A DNA stretch of 8,759 nt from Chloroflexota bacterium (GCA_026389735.1 JAPLHH010000020.1:1-8759); one strand, 5' to 3'. Positions 1-6,199 are shown, counted from the first letter of the stretch. Numbers and translations are program-made. Notes: a model not told the origin generated them from the sequence alone.

Positions 1-1
1 T

Positions 2-205
2 GTTGCAGATATTCTAAATACAAGCGCCATGCAGGCAGTTTCGCTAGCTTTTATCCCGGCTTTCGTTATCTCCTTGGGTCTTAGCATACCCGTAATAAGA
101 ATGCAAGTTGCAGCAGACAAATCTGAGCAGGTAATTAACACAATTAGAAAATCGGAAACCGAAGGAGATAAAGTCAGAACCAAAATAAACGAGGAGGGGA
201 TATGA
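2..205 (+). CDS. 3' end of an unidentified gene with a hydrophobic segment (partial)
   Basis: This frame is open from the left edge of the window and ends at a TGA, leaving 67 residues of a C-terminus. I do not recognise the family. The visible part begins VADILNTSAMQ, then has a stretch of about 24 mostly hydrophobic residues (roughly visible residues 10-33, AVSLAFIPAFVISLGLSIPVI) that could be a membrane helix. It ends in a highly charged tail rich in Lys, Glu, Asp and Arg that may be helical. The stop overlaps the start of the DGQHR gene in an ATGA arrangement, and that gene's Shine-Dalgarno sequence lies inside this frame. The overlap suggests one transcript with coupled translation, so this gene is probably a partner of the next two. 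It could be a membrane-anchored component, but with most of the protein missing no function can be given. Confidence 0.6.
   Translation, partial: VADILNTSAMQAVSLAFIPAFVISLGLSIPVIRMQVAADKSEQVINTIRKSETEGDKVRTKINEEGI
191..199 (+). promoter_or_regulatory. Strong ribosome binding site for the DGQHR gene
   Basis: The purine run GAGGAGGGG lies just before two consecutive ATG codons (202 and 205). From AGGAGG the spacing is 4 bases to the first ATG and 7 to the second. The second is the more usual distance, although the first forms the ATGA overlap with the upstream stop. The two choices differ by a single methionine. Confidence 0.7.
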
Positions 206-1587
206 TGAATACAGAGTTAATAGATATAGGAAAGAACAAGTTCCTCAAAATACCAGTCATGCCTATAAGCCAGAAGAACAAAGAATTCTATTTAGCCAAG
301 ATGCCGGCTCGTTTCTTAATCGATACGTATACTGTTGAGCCTGCAGAATACAATGTTGAACAGGAAGCGGCTCGCGCGGCTACTTTCCCAGAGTATGCTG
401 AGTATATCGGCTACAGATTAAAGGAAGAAAGAGGGCTGATAGTCAGCAAAAAAACAGGCTATGAGAGGTTGGAGAAAGAAGAAAGAGTACAGGAAATTGC
501 AGATTTCCTAAATGAGGATGAGCACGCCCTGTTTCCAAACACAATAATTGTAACTTGTGAACTGATTAACACTTCCTTGGACTATGAATCTGGAAGGGAG
601 GCGGATGTTTTCAAGCTGCTGGGTGAAACTCCCACCACTTTGTCTTTCTTAGAAGAACCTAAGGAACCGGCAGAGCAGACGTTCTTATACGTACCTTATA
701 GAAAGAAGTCCATCCTTATCATCGATGGCCAACACAGATTAAGAGGACTAGAGGATGCTGACCCAGATGTGACTGACGATTATGAGATACTTGTTTCTTT
801 CATAGTCGGTTTCAGCTGGTCAGTAGTTGCGAAGCTGTTCTACACAATTAACTATACCCAAAAGGCTGTCAACAAATCCCTATTGTATCACTTGACGGGC
901 GAATTCAGCCCCGAGCTAGATGAAATAACCTTCATGCACGAAACAGTAAGAGCGCTAAATGAGGTCAGTCAGTCACCTTTATTTAAGAGAATCAAAATGC
1001 TAGGTACAGTAGATTACAGCTTACGGACAGAAGATAGGAAGAAGATGACCATCTCACAAGCCTTTCTGATTGATTATTTGCTCAGCACTATTTCCAAAAG
1101 TGCTATCAATCGCATCTACCCTCCCATATTTCTCTATTACTACCAAAAACGTGACAAGTGGAGAGTTGAAATCGTACGATTCATAATGAAGTATTTTGAA
1201 GCGATAAGGGAATCCAAACAGAAGGACTGGGACAACCCCGAGGAAAGCATTATATGTAACACGTTGGGAGTCGGCGCATTTATACGCATACTACATTTCC
1301 TGTTTGTGAAGATGTTCGTGACAGATTTCAACAAAAACCCCTCTATGATAGTGGACGTGACCGTACCAGACTTGATCTCTAAGCTAAGCGGAATAGATAA
1401 AGTTGATTTCTCGAAGACTGGAGAATATGGGGGAGGTGCAAGCGGGGGAAGCTTAAATAAACTCAGGGAAGAGATGGTTGAAAAAATAAGATACTTTGGC
1501 AAGCCAACGTTCGATAGTTTTCTTGAGGAATATAAGCAAAGCTATCTAGCTGAATATAGGCAGTGGCTGAAGGCAAGTCTAAAATAG
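202..1587 (+). CDS. DGQHR-domain protein, DndB/DpdB-like
   Basis: The protein has 461 residues. Its family marker is the DGQHR motif at residues 175-179, preceded by a hydrophobic beta strand (SILII) and followed by LRGLED. About 40 residues later comes a conserved-looking INYTQKAVNKSLL segment (216-228), matching the N-x-x-Q-x-x-V pattern typical of this superfamily. DGQHR proteins include DndB, the regulator and ATPase of phosphorothioate DNA modification loci, and DpdB of 7-deazaguanine DNA modification islands. They have a ParB/sulfiredoxin-like core. At 461 residues it is longer than typical DndB (about 350-380), with an extended C-terminus that includes a Gly-rich patch (EYGGGASGGS) near residue 415. 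It is coupled to the upstream gene by an ATGA overlap and followed after 44 bases by a radical SAM gene. No dndC/D/E or dpdA is visible nearby, so it should not be called dndB. A role in DNA modification or its control is inferred. Confidence 0.85.
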   Translation: MMNTELIDIGKNKFLKIPVMPISQKNKEFYLAKMPARFLIDTYTVEPAEYNVEQEAARAATFPEYAEYIGYRLKEERGLIVSKKTGYERLEKEERVQEIADFLNEDEHALFPNTIIVTCELINTSLDYESGREADVFKLLGETPTTLSFLEEPKEPAEQTFLYVPYRKKSILIIDGQHRLRGLEDADPDVTDDYEILVSFIVGFSWSVVAKLFYTINYTQKAVNKSLLYHLTGEFSPELDEITFMHETVRALNEVSQSPLFKRIKMLGTVDYSLRTEDRKKMTISQAFLIDYLLSTISKSAINRIYPPIFLYYYQKRDKWRVEIVRFIMKYFEAIRESKQKDWDNPEESIICNTLGVGAFIRILHFLFVKMFVTDFNKNPSMIVDVTVPDLISKLSGIDKVDFSKTGEYGGGASGGSLNKLREEMVEKIRYFGKPTFDSFLEEYKQSYLAEYRQWLKASLK

Positions 1588-1614
1588 AGTTGGCCTGTTC
1601 CGGCCCTCTGGTTT

Positions 1615-1622
1615 AGAGAGGT
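1615..1622 (+). promoter_or_regulatory. Ribosome binding site supporting a TTG start for the radical SAM gene
   Basis: AGAGAGGT lies about 10 bases before the TTG at 1632. The spacing is long but acceptable. The protein begins MRVLLVEPDY from this TTG, which is the expected first beta strand of a B12-binding-type domain. A later start would cut that strand. Confidence 0.5.
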
Positions 1623-1631
1623 AACAACAAT

Positions 1632-3209
1632 TTGAGAGTACTTTTAGTTGAGCCTGATTACAGGAGAAATTCCAAGAGTACTATAGAGAAAGCAGCTGCT
1701 AGCCCCCCAACTTCAAAGCGGCGTGATGATGAATCCTTGTGGTATCCGCCACTTGGGCTAATGAAGTTGTCCACATTTCATAAAATGCGAGGCGATGAAG
1801 TCCATTTTGTCTATGGCTGCATCCCTCAGAGAGAAATGTTTAACCTGAGTGACTCCTGGGATCGTATTTATATAACTACCCTTTTCACATTCCAGTGGGA
1901 AAAGACTATAAAAACAATTAACCACTATAAGAACCTAGTTTGGGGAGACACCAACAAGGTCTTCGTTGGCGGCATACTGGCCTCTTTGCTACCTGACAAA
2001 ATATACGAAGCTACAGGGATACACCCGGTGAAAGGCGTTATTAGATCCCCGGAACAAATAGACCTGCCAGGAGACGAAAACATAGACCTTCTACCTCTAG
2101 ATTATGATGTGGTGGATAACAATCTTTACGCTATCAATGATACATATTATGCTTATACGACTCGTGGTTGTGCGAATGAATGTCCTTGGTGTGGAGTGCC
2201 AATCCTTGAGCCTGGAGGCGTGTATTACATCGATATAAAAGGCATGATTGGAAGAATGCGAGAGAAGCATGGCGACAAGCCGAAGCTCAAACTAATGGAT
2301 AATAATGTGCTGGCCTCTCCAGGTCTAGAAAAGATTATTGAAGACCTTGTTGAACTCGGATATGGAAGGAACATGGTTACTAATGCCGATCCCCCAAGAG
2401 AAAGAGTTATTGATTTCAATCAAGGTTTGGATGCCTCTTTCCTCACAGAGGAGAATATGAAGCTTCTGGCAAAGCTGAATATAAAGCCGATGAGAATAGC
2501 CTTTGACCGTATTGGTGAAAAGGATGAGTATCTAAGAGCGCTGAAACTTGCGAAGAAATACGGAGTCAGAGTTTTTTCAAATTATATGCTCTACAACTAT
2601 CAAGATACTCCAAAGGACCTGTACCAAAGGTTGTCTATGAACATTAACCTCAATAAGCGCTGGAGGAATAAACAGAACAGACCGACAGCCTCGATCTATA
2701 GTTATCCAATGCGATATGCACCAATAGATAGCACGGATTCACCGACTGCTATTAGCCAGGAAAACAGCATCTGCGTGCCAACCAAGCTATCATCTGAGCA
2801 AAATAGTACATATAATGGCATATTTTGGACAAAACGCTTCGTTCGAAACATAGAGATCATGAAAGGCGCAGCTTATGGTTCGATCTCACCCACACCCAGC
2901 TTGGCAAGACGGACATTGGGTAAGACCTTTAAGGAATTTGTAGCCAATCTCTATATGCCGGAAGAGCTGTTAAGATATAGAAACAGATATGAAGGAAAGG
3001 TCTACAAATTCGAACCCGCGCGAGAACCTGGTAGCGGCGCGACAGAGGATTTCCGAGGTTTCATTTTTAGGCTCCTTAGAGCGAAGGGTAAAAGATTCGC
3101 CGTATTTCATGATGTTGTATCTAAGAACAGTAAGAGAAAAATAAGGGAATTTCTGCCACAATGCAAAGACAATGAAATGAAGAAGTGGTTGACATACTAT
3201 CTTTTGTAA
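1632..3209 (+). CDS. Radical SAM protein with B12-binding-type N-terminal domain
   Basis: The protein has 525 residues and a TTG start. The first ~165 residues resemble the Rossmann-like domain that precedes many B12-dependent radical SAM cores. They open with VLLVEPDY, then WYPPLGLMKLS near 37-47, then alternating strands such as IYITTL and VFVGGILASLLP. The cobalamin-ligating DxHxxG motif is not evident, so B12 binding is uncertain. The radical SAM core has the 4Fe-4S motif CxxxCxxC at Cys180, Cys184 and Cys187 in YTTRGCANECPWCG. It is followed by LKLMDNN, DFNQGLDA (261-268), MRIAFD and a later YPMRY (358-362). The C-terminal ~150 residues are basic and not recognised. The enzyme should cleave S-adenosylmethionine to a 5'-deoxyadenosyl radical; its substrate is unknown. 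Placement 44 bases after the DGQHR gene on the same strand suggests a shared process, possibly modification of a nucleic acid. The reaction (methylation, methylthiolation or other) cannot be told from sequence. Confidence 0.85.
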   Translation: MRVLLVEPDYRRNSKSTIEKAAASPPTSKRRDDESLWYPPLGLMKLSTFHKMRGDEVHFVYGCIPQREMFNLSDSWDRIYITTLFTFQWEKTIKTINHYKNLVWGDTNKVFVGGILASLLPDKIYEATGIHPVKGVIRSPEQIDLPGDENIDLLPLDYDVVDNNLYAINDTYYAYTTRGCANECPWCGVPILEPGGVYYIDIKGMIGRMREKHGDKPKLKLMDNNVLASPGLEKIIEDLVELGYGRNMVTNADPPRERVIDFNQGLDASFLTEENMKLLAKLNIKPMRIAFDRIGEKDEYLRALKLAKKYGVRVFSNYMLYNYQDTPKDLYQRLSMNINLNKRWRNKQNRPTASIYSYPMRYAPIDSTDSPTAISQENSICVPTKLSSEQNSTYNGIFWTKRFVRNIEIMKGAAYGSISPTPSLARRTLGKTFKEFVANLYMPEELLRYRNRYEGKVYKFEPAREPGSGATEDFRGFIFRLLRAKGKRFAVFHDVVSKNSKRKIREFLPQCKDNEMKKWLTYYLL

Positions 3210-3286
3210 ATATGAAAAGTAACAACTCGCAGATAGATTCCAAAAGAGTAATCTCGATTTAATTTATTGCACTCTCTGACGAAATG
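3210..3286. other. Short convergent intergenic gap with no clear terminator
   Basis: This AT-rich gap lies between the 3' end of the radical SAM gene and the 3' end of the esterase fragment, which is on the opposite strand. A weak AGATT/AATCT pair (3235-3239, 3250-3254) is followed by T-rich but interrupted sequence. A wider AGTAACA/TGTTACT inverted pair (3218-3224 and 3285-3291) brackets the gap. Neither makes a convincing intrinsic terminator. Confidence 0.3.
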
Positions 3287-3514
3287 TTACTCCATCGGAT
3301 GTTCTTTGAAGAATTGCCAGATTACCTCGCTGGCGTTGAATTCCCGGGATGTCTTGCCAATCACTAATTCAGGCAGGTACTGTAAGCCGCCGGGCCAGGT
3401 GTGTCCGCCGCCTTCTATGGCATAAAGAACTACTTCAGCGCCATCCTGGCAGCCTTCAGTAAAGGGCTTAATTTGTACGAACACTGCTGGGACATGGCTA
3501 AAATGGTACTGCAT
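3287..3514 (-). pseudogene. C-terminal remnant of a PHB-depolymerase-like (LpqC-type) esterase
   Basis: The frame reads 75 residues from an ATG at 3514 to a TAA at 3287. From about residue 19 onward it matches the C-terminal end of the secreted polyhydroxybutyrate-depolymerase/feruloyl-esterase family of alpha/beta hydrolases. The key features are a Cys followed by GAEVVLYAIEGGGHTWPGG, which carries the catalytic His of the triad in GGGHTWPGG, then VIGKTSREFNASEVIWQFFKEHP. Full-length members have roughly 300 residues, so about 80 percent is missing, including the nucleophile serine and the catalytic aspartate. The first ~18 residues do not look like the family, and an in-frame TGA lies 13 codons upstream of the ATG. 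No further esterase sequence was found to the right before cobU. It is best read as a decayed fragment left at a recombination or deletion junction. Confidence 0.75.
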
Positions 3515-3517
3515 ATG

Positions 3518-3555
3518 CCACTGGAGTGAACAATTTGACGAATTGTTTCAGGTGG
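3518..3555. repeat. Imperfect inverted repeat with a perfect 7-bp core
   Basis: The core AACAATT (3529-3535) and AATTGTT (3541-3547) are perfect complements around a TGACG loop. The arms extend imperfectly to CCAC on the left (3518-3521) and GTGG on the right (3552-3555). There is no U-tract, so it is not a canonical terminator. It could be a recombination or repeat-element trace. Confidence 0.5.
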
Positions 3556-3573
3556 CAGCCAGCTTCTTCACTC

Positions 3574-3588
3574 TCAAAACTCTTTTGA
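3574..3588. repeat. Short AT-rich palindrome
   Basis: TCAAAA, a CTC loop and TTTTGA form perfect 6-bp arms. It is one of four inverted repeats packed into about 125 bases between the esterase fragment and cobU. It may be part of a larger folded element. Confidence 0.4.
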
Positions 3589-3594
3589 CAACCG

Positions 3595-3641
3595 GCCCAC
3601 CGTGCTAAAGACTTGGCACCTGGGCGAGGCTAAAGCCTCGC
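3595..3641. repeat. Two overlapping GC-rich hairpins downstream of cobU
   Basis: Hairpin one pairs GCCCA (3595-3599) with TGGGC (3621-3625) and GTGC (3602-3605) with GCAC (3616-3619), with a small bulge between the two stems. Hairpin two pairs GCGAGGC (3624-3630) with GCCTCGC (3635-3641) around a TAAA loop. They share bases 3624-3625. On the cobU transcript hairpin two would form about 50 bases after the stop codon. No T-run follows on that strand, so a role in RNA 3'-end protection or a dispersed palindromic repeat is more likely than rho-independent termination. Confidence 0.5.
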
Positions 3642-3691
3642 AACTACATGTCCTTTTTCCCTGTTCTCTTGATGCGAGAGGTAGAAGGCGG

Positions 3692-4231
3692 TTATTGTTC
3701 CTTTACCTTGAATGGTATGCCGACTATCATCAGGTAGACCTCGCTAATGTGCTGTGCCATGAGTTGATTGGCTTTGCCCAGCAGGTCACGGTAGATGCGA
3801 CCGAGCCTGGTCTCGGGCACCAGACCCATGCCAACTTCGTTGGAGACGATGACGAAGCTGGCATCGAGCTTGTCCATGCAAGCGAGAAGCTCGTCTATTT
3901 CGGTTGTTACTCCTTTTTCAGCTTCCGGGTAATCAGGCTCGCCACGGAGCAAGTTGGAGACAAGCAGAGTGAGGCAGTCTATAATCACCACCTCGGCATC
4001 GCCGATTTGTTGCTCTATTCCTTTGCCGATGCCGGTTGGTATCTCCAGTGTTCTCCAGTTTTTGGGGCGGGCTTTTTTGTGCTCGGAAATTCGAGCCTGC
4101 ATCTCTTCATCCAATGCCTCGCCGGTGGCGACAAAAAGAACCTTGTCACCGAGCTTTTTAGCCAGCTCCTGGGCGAAATGGCTTTTGCCGCTGCGAGCGC
4201 CGCCGAGTATGAGGATGGTTTTCTTAGCCAA
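3692..4231 (-). CDS. cobU: Adenosylcobinamide kinase / adenosylcobinamide-phosphate guanylyltransferase
   Basis: CobU phosphorylates adenosylcobinamide and then transfers GMP to it, giving AdoCbi-GDP for CobS. The 179 residues are full length for the family. The P-loop GGARSGKS lies at residues 10-17. The guanylylated-histidine region RISEHKKARP places the likely catalytic His at residue 51. A Walker B-like strand reads VVIIDCLTLLVSN (81-93), and the conserved NEVGMGLVPE begins at residue 131. The start is TTG at 4231, with GGAG 7 bases upstream; no in-frame ATG would keep the P-loop strand intact. The TTG lies inside the last codons of a PP-loop ATPase remnant, whose TAA falls just inside cobU. 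It is the last gene of the visible cob operon and is followed by hairpins at 3595-3641. A long plus-strand frame opposite it is only its shadow. Confidence 0.95.
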   Translation of the reverse strand: MAKKTILILGGARSGKSHFAQELAKKLGDKVLFVATGEALDEEMQARISEHKKARPKNWRTLEIPTGIGKGIEQQIGDAEVVIIDCLTLLVSNLLRGEPDYPEAEKGVTTEIDELLACMDKLDASFVIVSNEVGMGLVPETRLGRIYRDLLGKANQLMAQHISEVYLMIVGIPFKVKEQ

Positions 4232-4367
4232 GGCTGTACTCCAATATGTCTAATGTCCAGTGGTCATCTCTGGCTACGGGGACTGACTTTAAGCCCTGGG
4301 AGAGCGCTCTCCAGCAGGCGAAGCAACTGTCTTTGCCACCGCTCCATGAAGCCGCGTATTCGGTCAT
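4224..4367 (-). pseudogene. Truncated N-terminus of a PP-loop ATPase (diphthine-ammonia ligase-like)
   Basis: This 47-codon frame runs from an ATG that overlaps the cobS stop by one base (TAATG) to a TAA just inside cobU. Its first 27 residues, MTEYAASWSGGKDSCFACWR then ALSQGLK, are a clear match to the N-terminus of the MJ0570/diphthine-ammonia-ligase-like ATP pyrophosphatase family. The PP-loop SGGKDS is at residues 9-14, the ATP-binding site for adenylation chemistry. Full-length members have about 220 residues or more. After residue ~27 the family resemblance ends and the frame stops 20 residues later. A shift at GGCTTAAAG would restore a GLKVS-like continuation for a few codons, but that frame also stops soon (TGA after about 8 codons). 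It is most likely the stub of a gene deleted between cobS and cobU. A short translated leader peptide is the alternative. Confidence 0.65.
4239..4242 (-). promoter_or_regulatory. Shine-Dalgarno sequence deciding the TTG start of cobU
   Basis: GGAG on the minus strand sits 7 bases before the TTG at 4231. It falls inside the coding part of the upstream PP-loop ATPase remnant, so that short frame may now serve mainly as a leader that couples cobU translation to cobS. Confidence 0.6.
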
Positions 4368-5095
4368 TATAATCTTCCAAGCAAGATTATGAGCAGAAGC
4401 ACCAAAACCTCAGCCAGCTCGTTAATGGCTCCGTAATTATCGCCAGTGAGTCCACCCAGGCGGGAGCGGAAATAGCTGGCGATGCCGAAGGTAATAAGCC
4501 ACAGGGCTGCCATCAGCACCGGCCCCCACCACTTCAGCAAGGCTACGGCGGCAATCAAAGCTATGGCTGTGGCTATGGTCAGCCTCTGCCAGTTAGCCCC
4601 TTGTTTGAAGGCAAGTCCCATGCCGGAGTTCTTGGCATAGGGAAAGGTGAAGATGATGGAGACCATCGTCCAGCGGCTTAAGGTGGGCATAAGCAGCAAG
4701 GCTGGCAATATCCACACAGAGGATAGGGAGACATATTTGAGCAATAGCAAGAGAATAGCGCCGACGATGCCGAAGGCACCGACTTTGCTGTCTGCCATTA
4801 TGGCCAGCCTTTCTTTTTTTGATTTGCCGGCGATAACACCGTCGCAGGTGTCAACGAAGCCGTCGAGGTGATGGGCGCCGGTCAGGATAACTAGAGCTAT
4901 GATAAGCAGGGCGTTTACTATGGCAGGGGGCAGAATAAAAGACAAGCCATAGTGAAGGCCAAGCAGGATGGCGCCGAGAATTAAGCCCACAAGCGGAAAA
5001 TAGGTCAGGGATTGGCCAGAGGTCTTAGCTGTGACCTCATGGCGAAGAGGGGTGGGAAATATGGTTAAGAATTGGAGGGCTGCCCAGAAACCCAA
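4367..5095 (-). CDS. cobS: Adenosylcobinamide-GDP ribazoletransferase (cobalamin synthase)
   Basis: CobS is an integral membrane enzyme that joins AdoCbi-GDP to alpha-ribazole (or its phosphate), completing adenosylcobalamin or its phosphate. The 242 residues are typical length. The N-terminus FWAALQFLTIFP matches the family opening. The metal-binding signature HHLDGFVDTCDG is at residues 75-86, followed by a GKSKKERLAIMADSKVGAFG-type segment (90-109). The C-terminal GLTGDNYGAINELAE precedes a final membrane helix. Several long hydrophobic stretches agree with a multi-pass protein. The start is TTG at 5095, with GAGGAG overlapping the cobT stop and 7 bases of spacing; the genes are 11 bases apart. 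Its stop overlaps the ATG of the PP-loop remnant. Confidence 0.95.
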   Translation of the reverse strand: MGFWAALQFLTIFPTPLRHEVTAKTSGQSLTYFPLVGLILGAILLGLHYGLSFILPPAIVNALLIIALVILTGAHHLDGFVDTCDGVIAGKSKKERLAIMADSKVGAFGIVGAILLLLLKYVSLSSVWILPALLLMPTLSRWTMVSIIFTFPYAKNSGMGLAFKQGANWQRLTIATAIALIAAVALLKWWGPVLMAALWLITFGIASYFRSRLGGLTGDNYGAINELAEVLVLLLIILLGRL

Positions 5096-5102
5096 AGTTA
5101 AA

Positions 5103-5108
5103 CTCCTC
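5103..5108 (-). promoter_or_regulatory. Shine-Dalgarno sequence for the TTG start of cobS
   Basis: GAGGAG on the minus strand overlaps the TGA of cobT and lies 7 bases before the cobS TTG. This supports that non-ATG start and couples cobS to cobT. Confidence 0.6.
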
Positions 5109-6180
5109 AGTGCGGTTCGAGCGGTTTGGCTTCGGAAACGCCGGCTTCAGCGAAGGTAGCCATCTGGCTCAAAGTCCCGACCGCAGCTTCAGCCAGAAAA
5201 ATGCCCATAACAGCGCCAGTGCCTTCTCCCAGCCGCATGTTCAGGTTGAGCAGCGGCTTCAGTCCGAGGAACTGGAGCAGCAGCTCGTGGCCTGCCTCTG
5301 CCGAGAGATGGGCGGCAATAAGGTAGTCTTTGGCCTGGGGTGACAGGCTGGTGGCGATGAGCGCCGCAGCCCCGGAGATGAAGCCGTCAATGACCACCGG
5401 GATTCTGTAGGCAGCACCAGCCAGTATAACTCCAACTAAGCCGCCGATTTCGAAGCCACCGACCTTGGCTAATACATCTATCGGGTCTTTAGGATTCGGT
5501 TTGTTAACCGATAAGGCTTTTTCTATCACTTTGATTTTATAGGCAAGCTGCCTATCGCCAATACCAGTGCCACGGCCGGTGACTTTCTTGACTGGTCTGC
5601 CGCTAATGGCAGCGAAGATGGCACTGCTGGCAGTAGTATTGCCGATGCCCATGTCTCCGGTGCCGATGATATCAACTCTCTTGCCCATTTCAGCTTCAGC
5701 CACCTGGATGCCGGCTTCTATGGCATCTATGGCTTGCTGACGGGTCATCGCCGGTCCCTGTGCCATGTTTTTGGTGCCGAAATCAATCATTTTACATAAC
5801 AATCCGGGCAGCGGCTGGAAACCGCCTTTTACTCCCATGTCTACTACTATAACCCGGGCGCCTATCTGCCCGGCCAGAACATTTATAGCGGCACCGCCTT
5901 TGAGAAAGTTGAGGACCATCTGGCGGGTTACTTCCTGGGGGTAGAGGCTGACCGTTTCAGCAGCGACACCATGGTCGGCGACCATGGTTATTATGGTTTT
6001 GTGCTCCAGTTTAGGTTTAACTTGACCTTTAATACCAGCGATCTGAATTGACAGCTCTTCTAACCTGCCCAAGCTGCCGTGTGGCTTGGTCAGGCTGTTC
6101 TGACGGCTTTGAGCGGCTGCCATTGCTGAACTATCCAGCGGTTTTATTTCTTTAAGTATTGTGTCTAAGGAAGTGGCCAT
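5107..6180 (-). CDS. cobT: Nicotinate-nucleotide--dimethylbenzimidazole phosphoribosyltransferase
   Basis: CobT transfers phosphoribose from nicotinate mononucleotide to the lower-ligand base (5,6-dimethylbenzimidazole or a related base) to make alpha-ribazole phosphate for CobS. The 357 residues are full length. Family landmarks in order are TKPHGSLGRLEEL near residue 32, MVADHGV near 67, the phosphate-binding GTGDMGIGNTTASSAI in the middle, and the C-terminal LGEGTGAVMG. Its Glu, about residue 319, corresponds to the catalytic base. The start is ATG with AAGGAG 8 bases upstream. It begins 19 bases after cobO, which ends in tandem TAA TAA stops, and its own TGA overlaps the cobS ribosome binding site. 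Which base it prefers cannot be read from the sequence. Confidence 0.96.
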   Translation of the reverse strand: MATSLDTILKEIKPLDSSAMAAAQSRQNSLTKPHGSLGRLEELSIQIAGIKGQVKPKLEHKTIITMVADHGVAAETVSLYPQEVTRQMVLNFLKGGAAINVLAGQIGARVIVVDMGVKGGFQPLPGLLCKMIDFGTKNMAQGPAMTRQQAIDAIEAGIQVAEAEMGKRVDIIGTGDMGIGNTTASSAIFAAISGRPVKKVTGRGTGIGDRQLAYKIKVIEKALSVNKPNPKDPIDVLAKVGGFEIGGLVGVILAGAAYRIPVVIDGFISGAAALIATSLSPQAKDYLIAAHLSAEAGHELLLQFLGLKPLLNLNMRLGEGTGAVMGIFLAEAAVGTLSQMATFAEAGVSEAKPLEPH

Positions 6181-6199
6181 GGTTTAAGCTCCTTGCTTA

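Noticed and set aside
1140..1502. Minus-strand frame of 120 codons inside the DGQHR gene
   Set aside because: It is a low-complexity shadow with no recognisable motifs or ribosome binding site, opposite a well-supported gene.
202..1587. Naming the DGQHR gene dndB or dpdB
   Set aside because: The motif places it in the superfamily, but no other Dnd or Dpd gene is visible and it is longer than typical DndB, so a specific symbol is not supported.
1592..1605. GGCC-TGTTCC-GGCC stem between the DGQHR and radical SAM genes
   Set aside because: It has only four base pairs and no T-run, so it is too weak to call a terminator or attenuator.
1621..3226. Shared 8-mer GTAACAAC just before and just after the radical SAM gene (1621-1628 and 3219-3226)
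   Set aside because: It is too short to claim as a target-site duplication or recombination repeat. The flanking bases do not match and there are no terminal inverted repeats.
3602..4372. Plus-strand open frame of 256 codons
   Set aside because: It lies opposite cobU and the PP-loop stub, which have unmistakable family motifs. The plus-strand translation resembles nothing and has no good ribosome binding site, so it is an antisense shadow.
5110..5343. Plus-strand open frames opposite the end of cobT
   Set aside because: The minus strand encodes the conserved CobT C-terminus with its catalytic Glu. The plus frames are shadows caused by codon bias.
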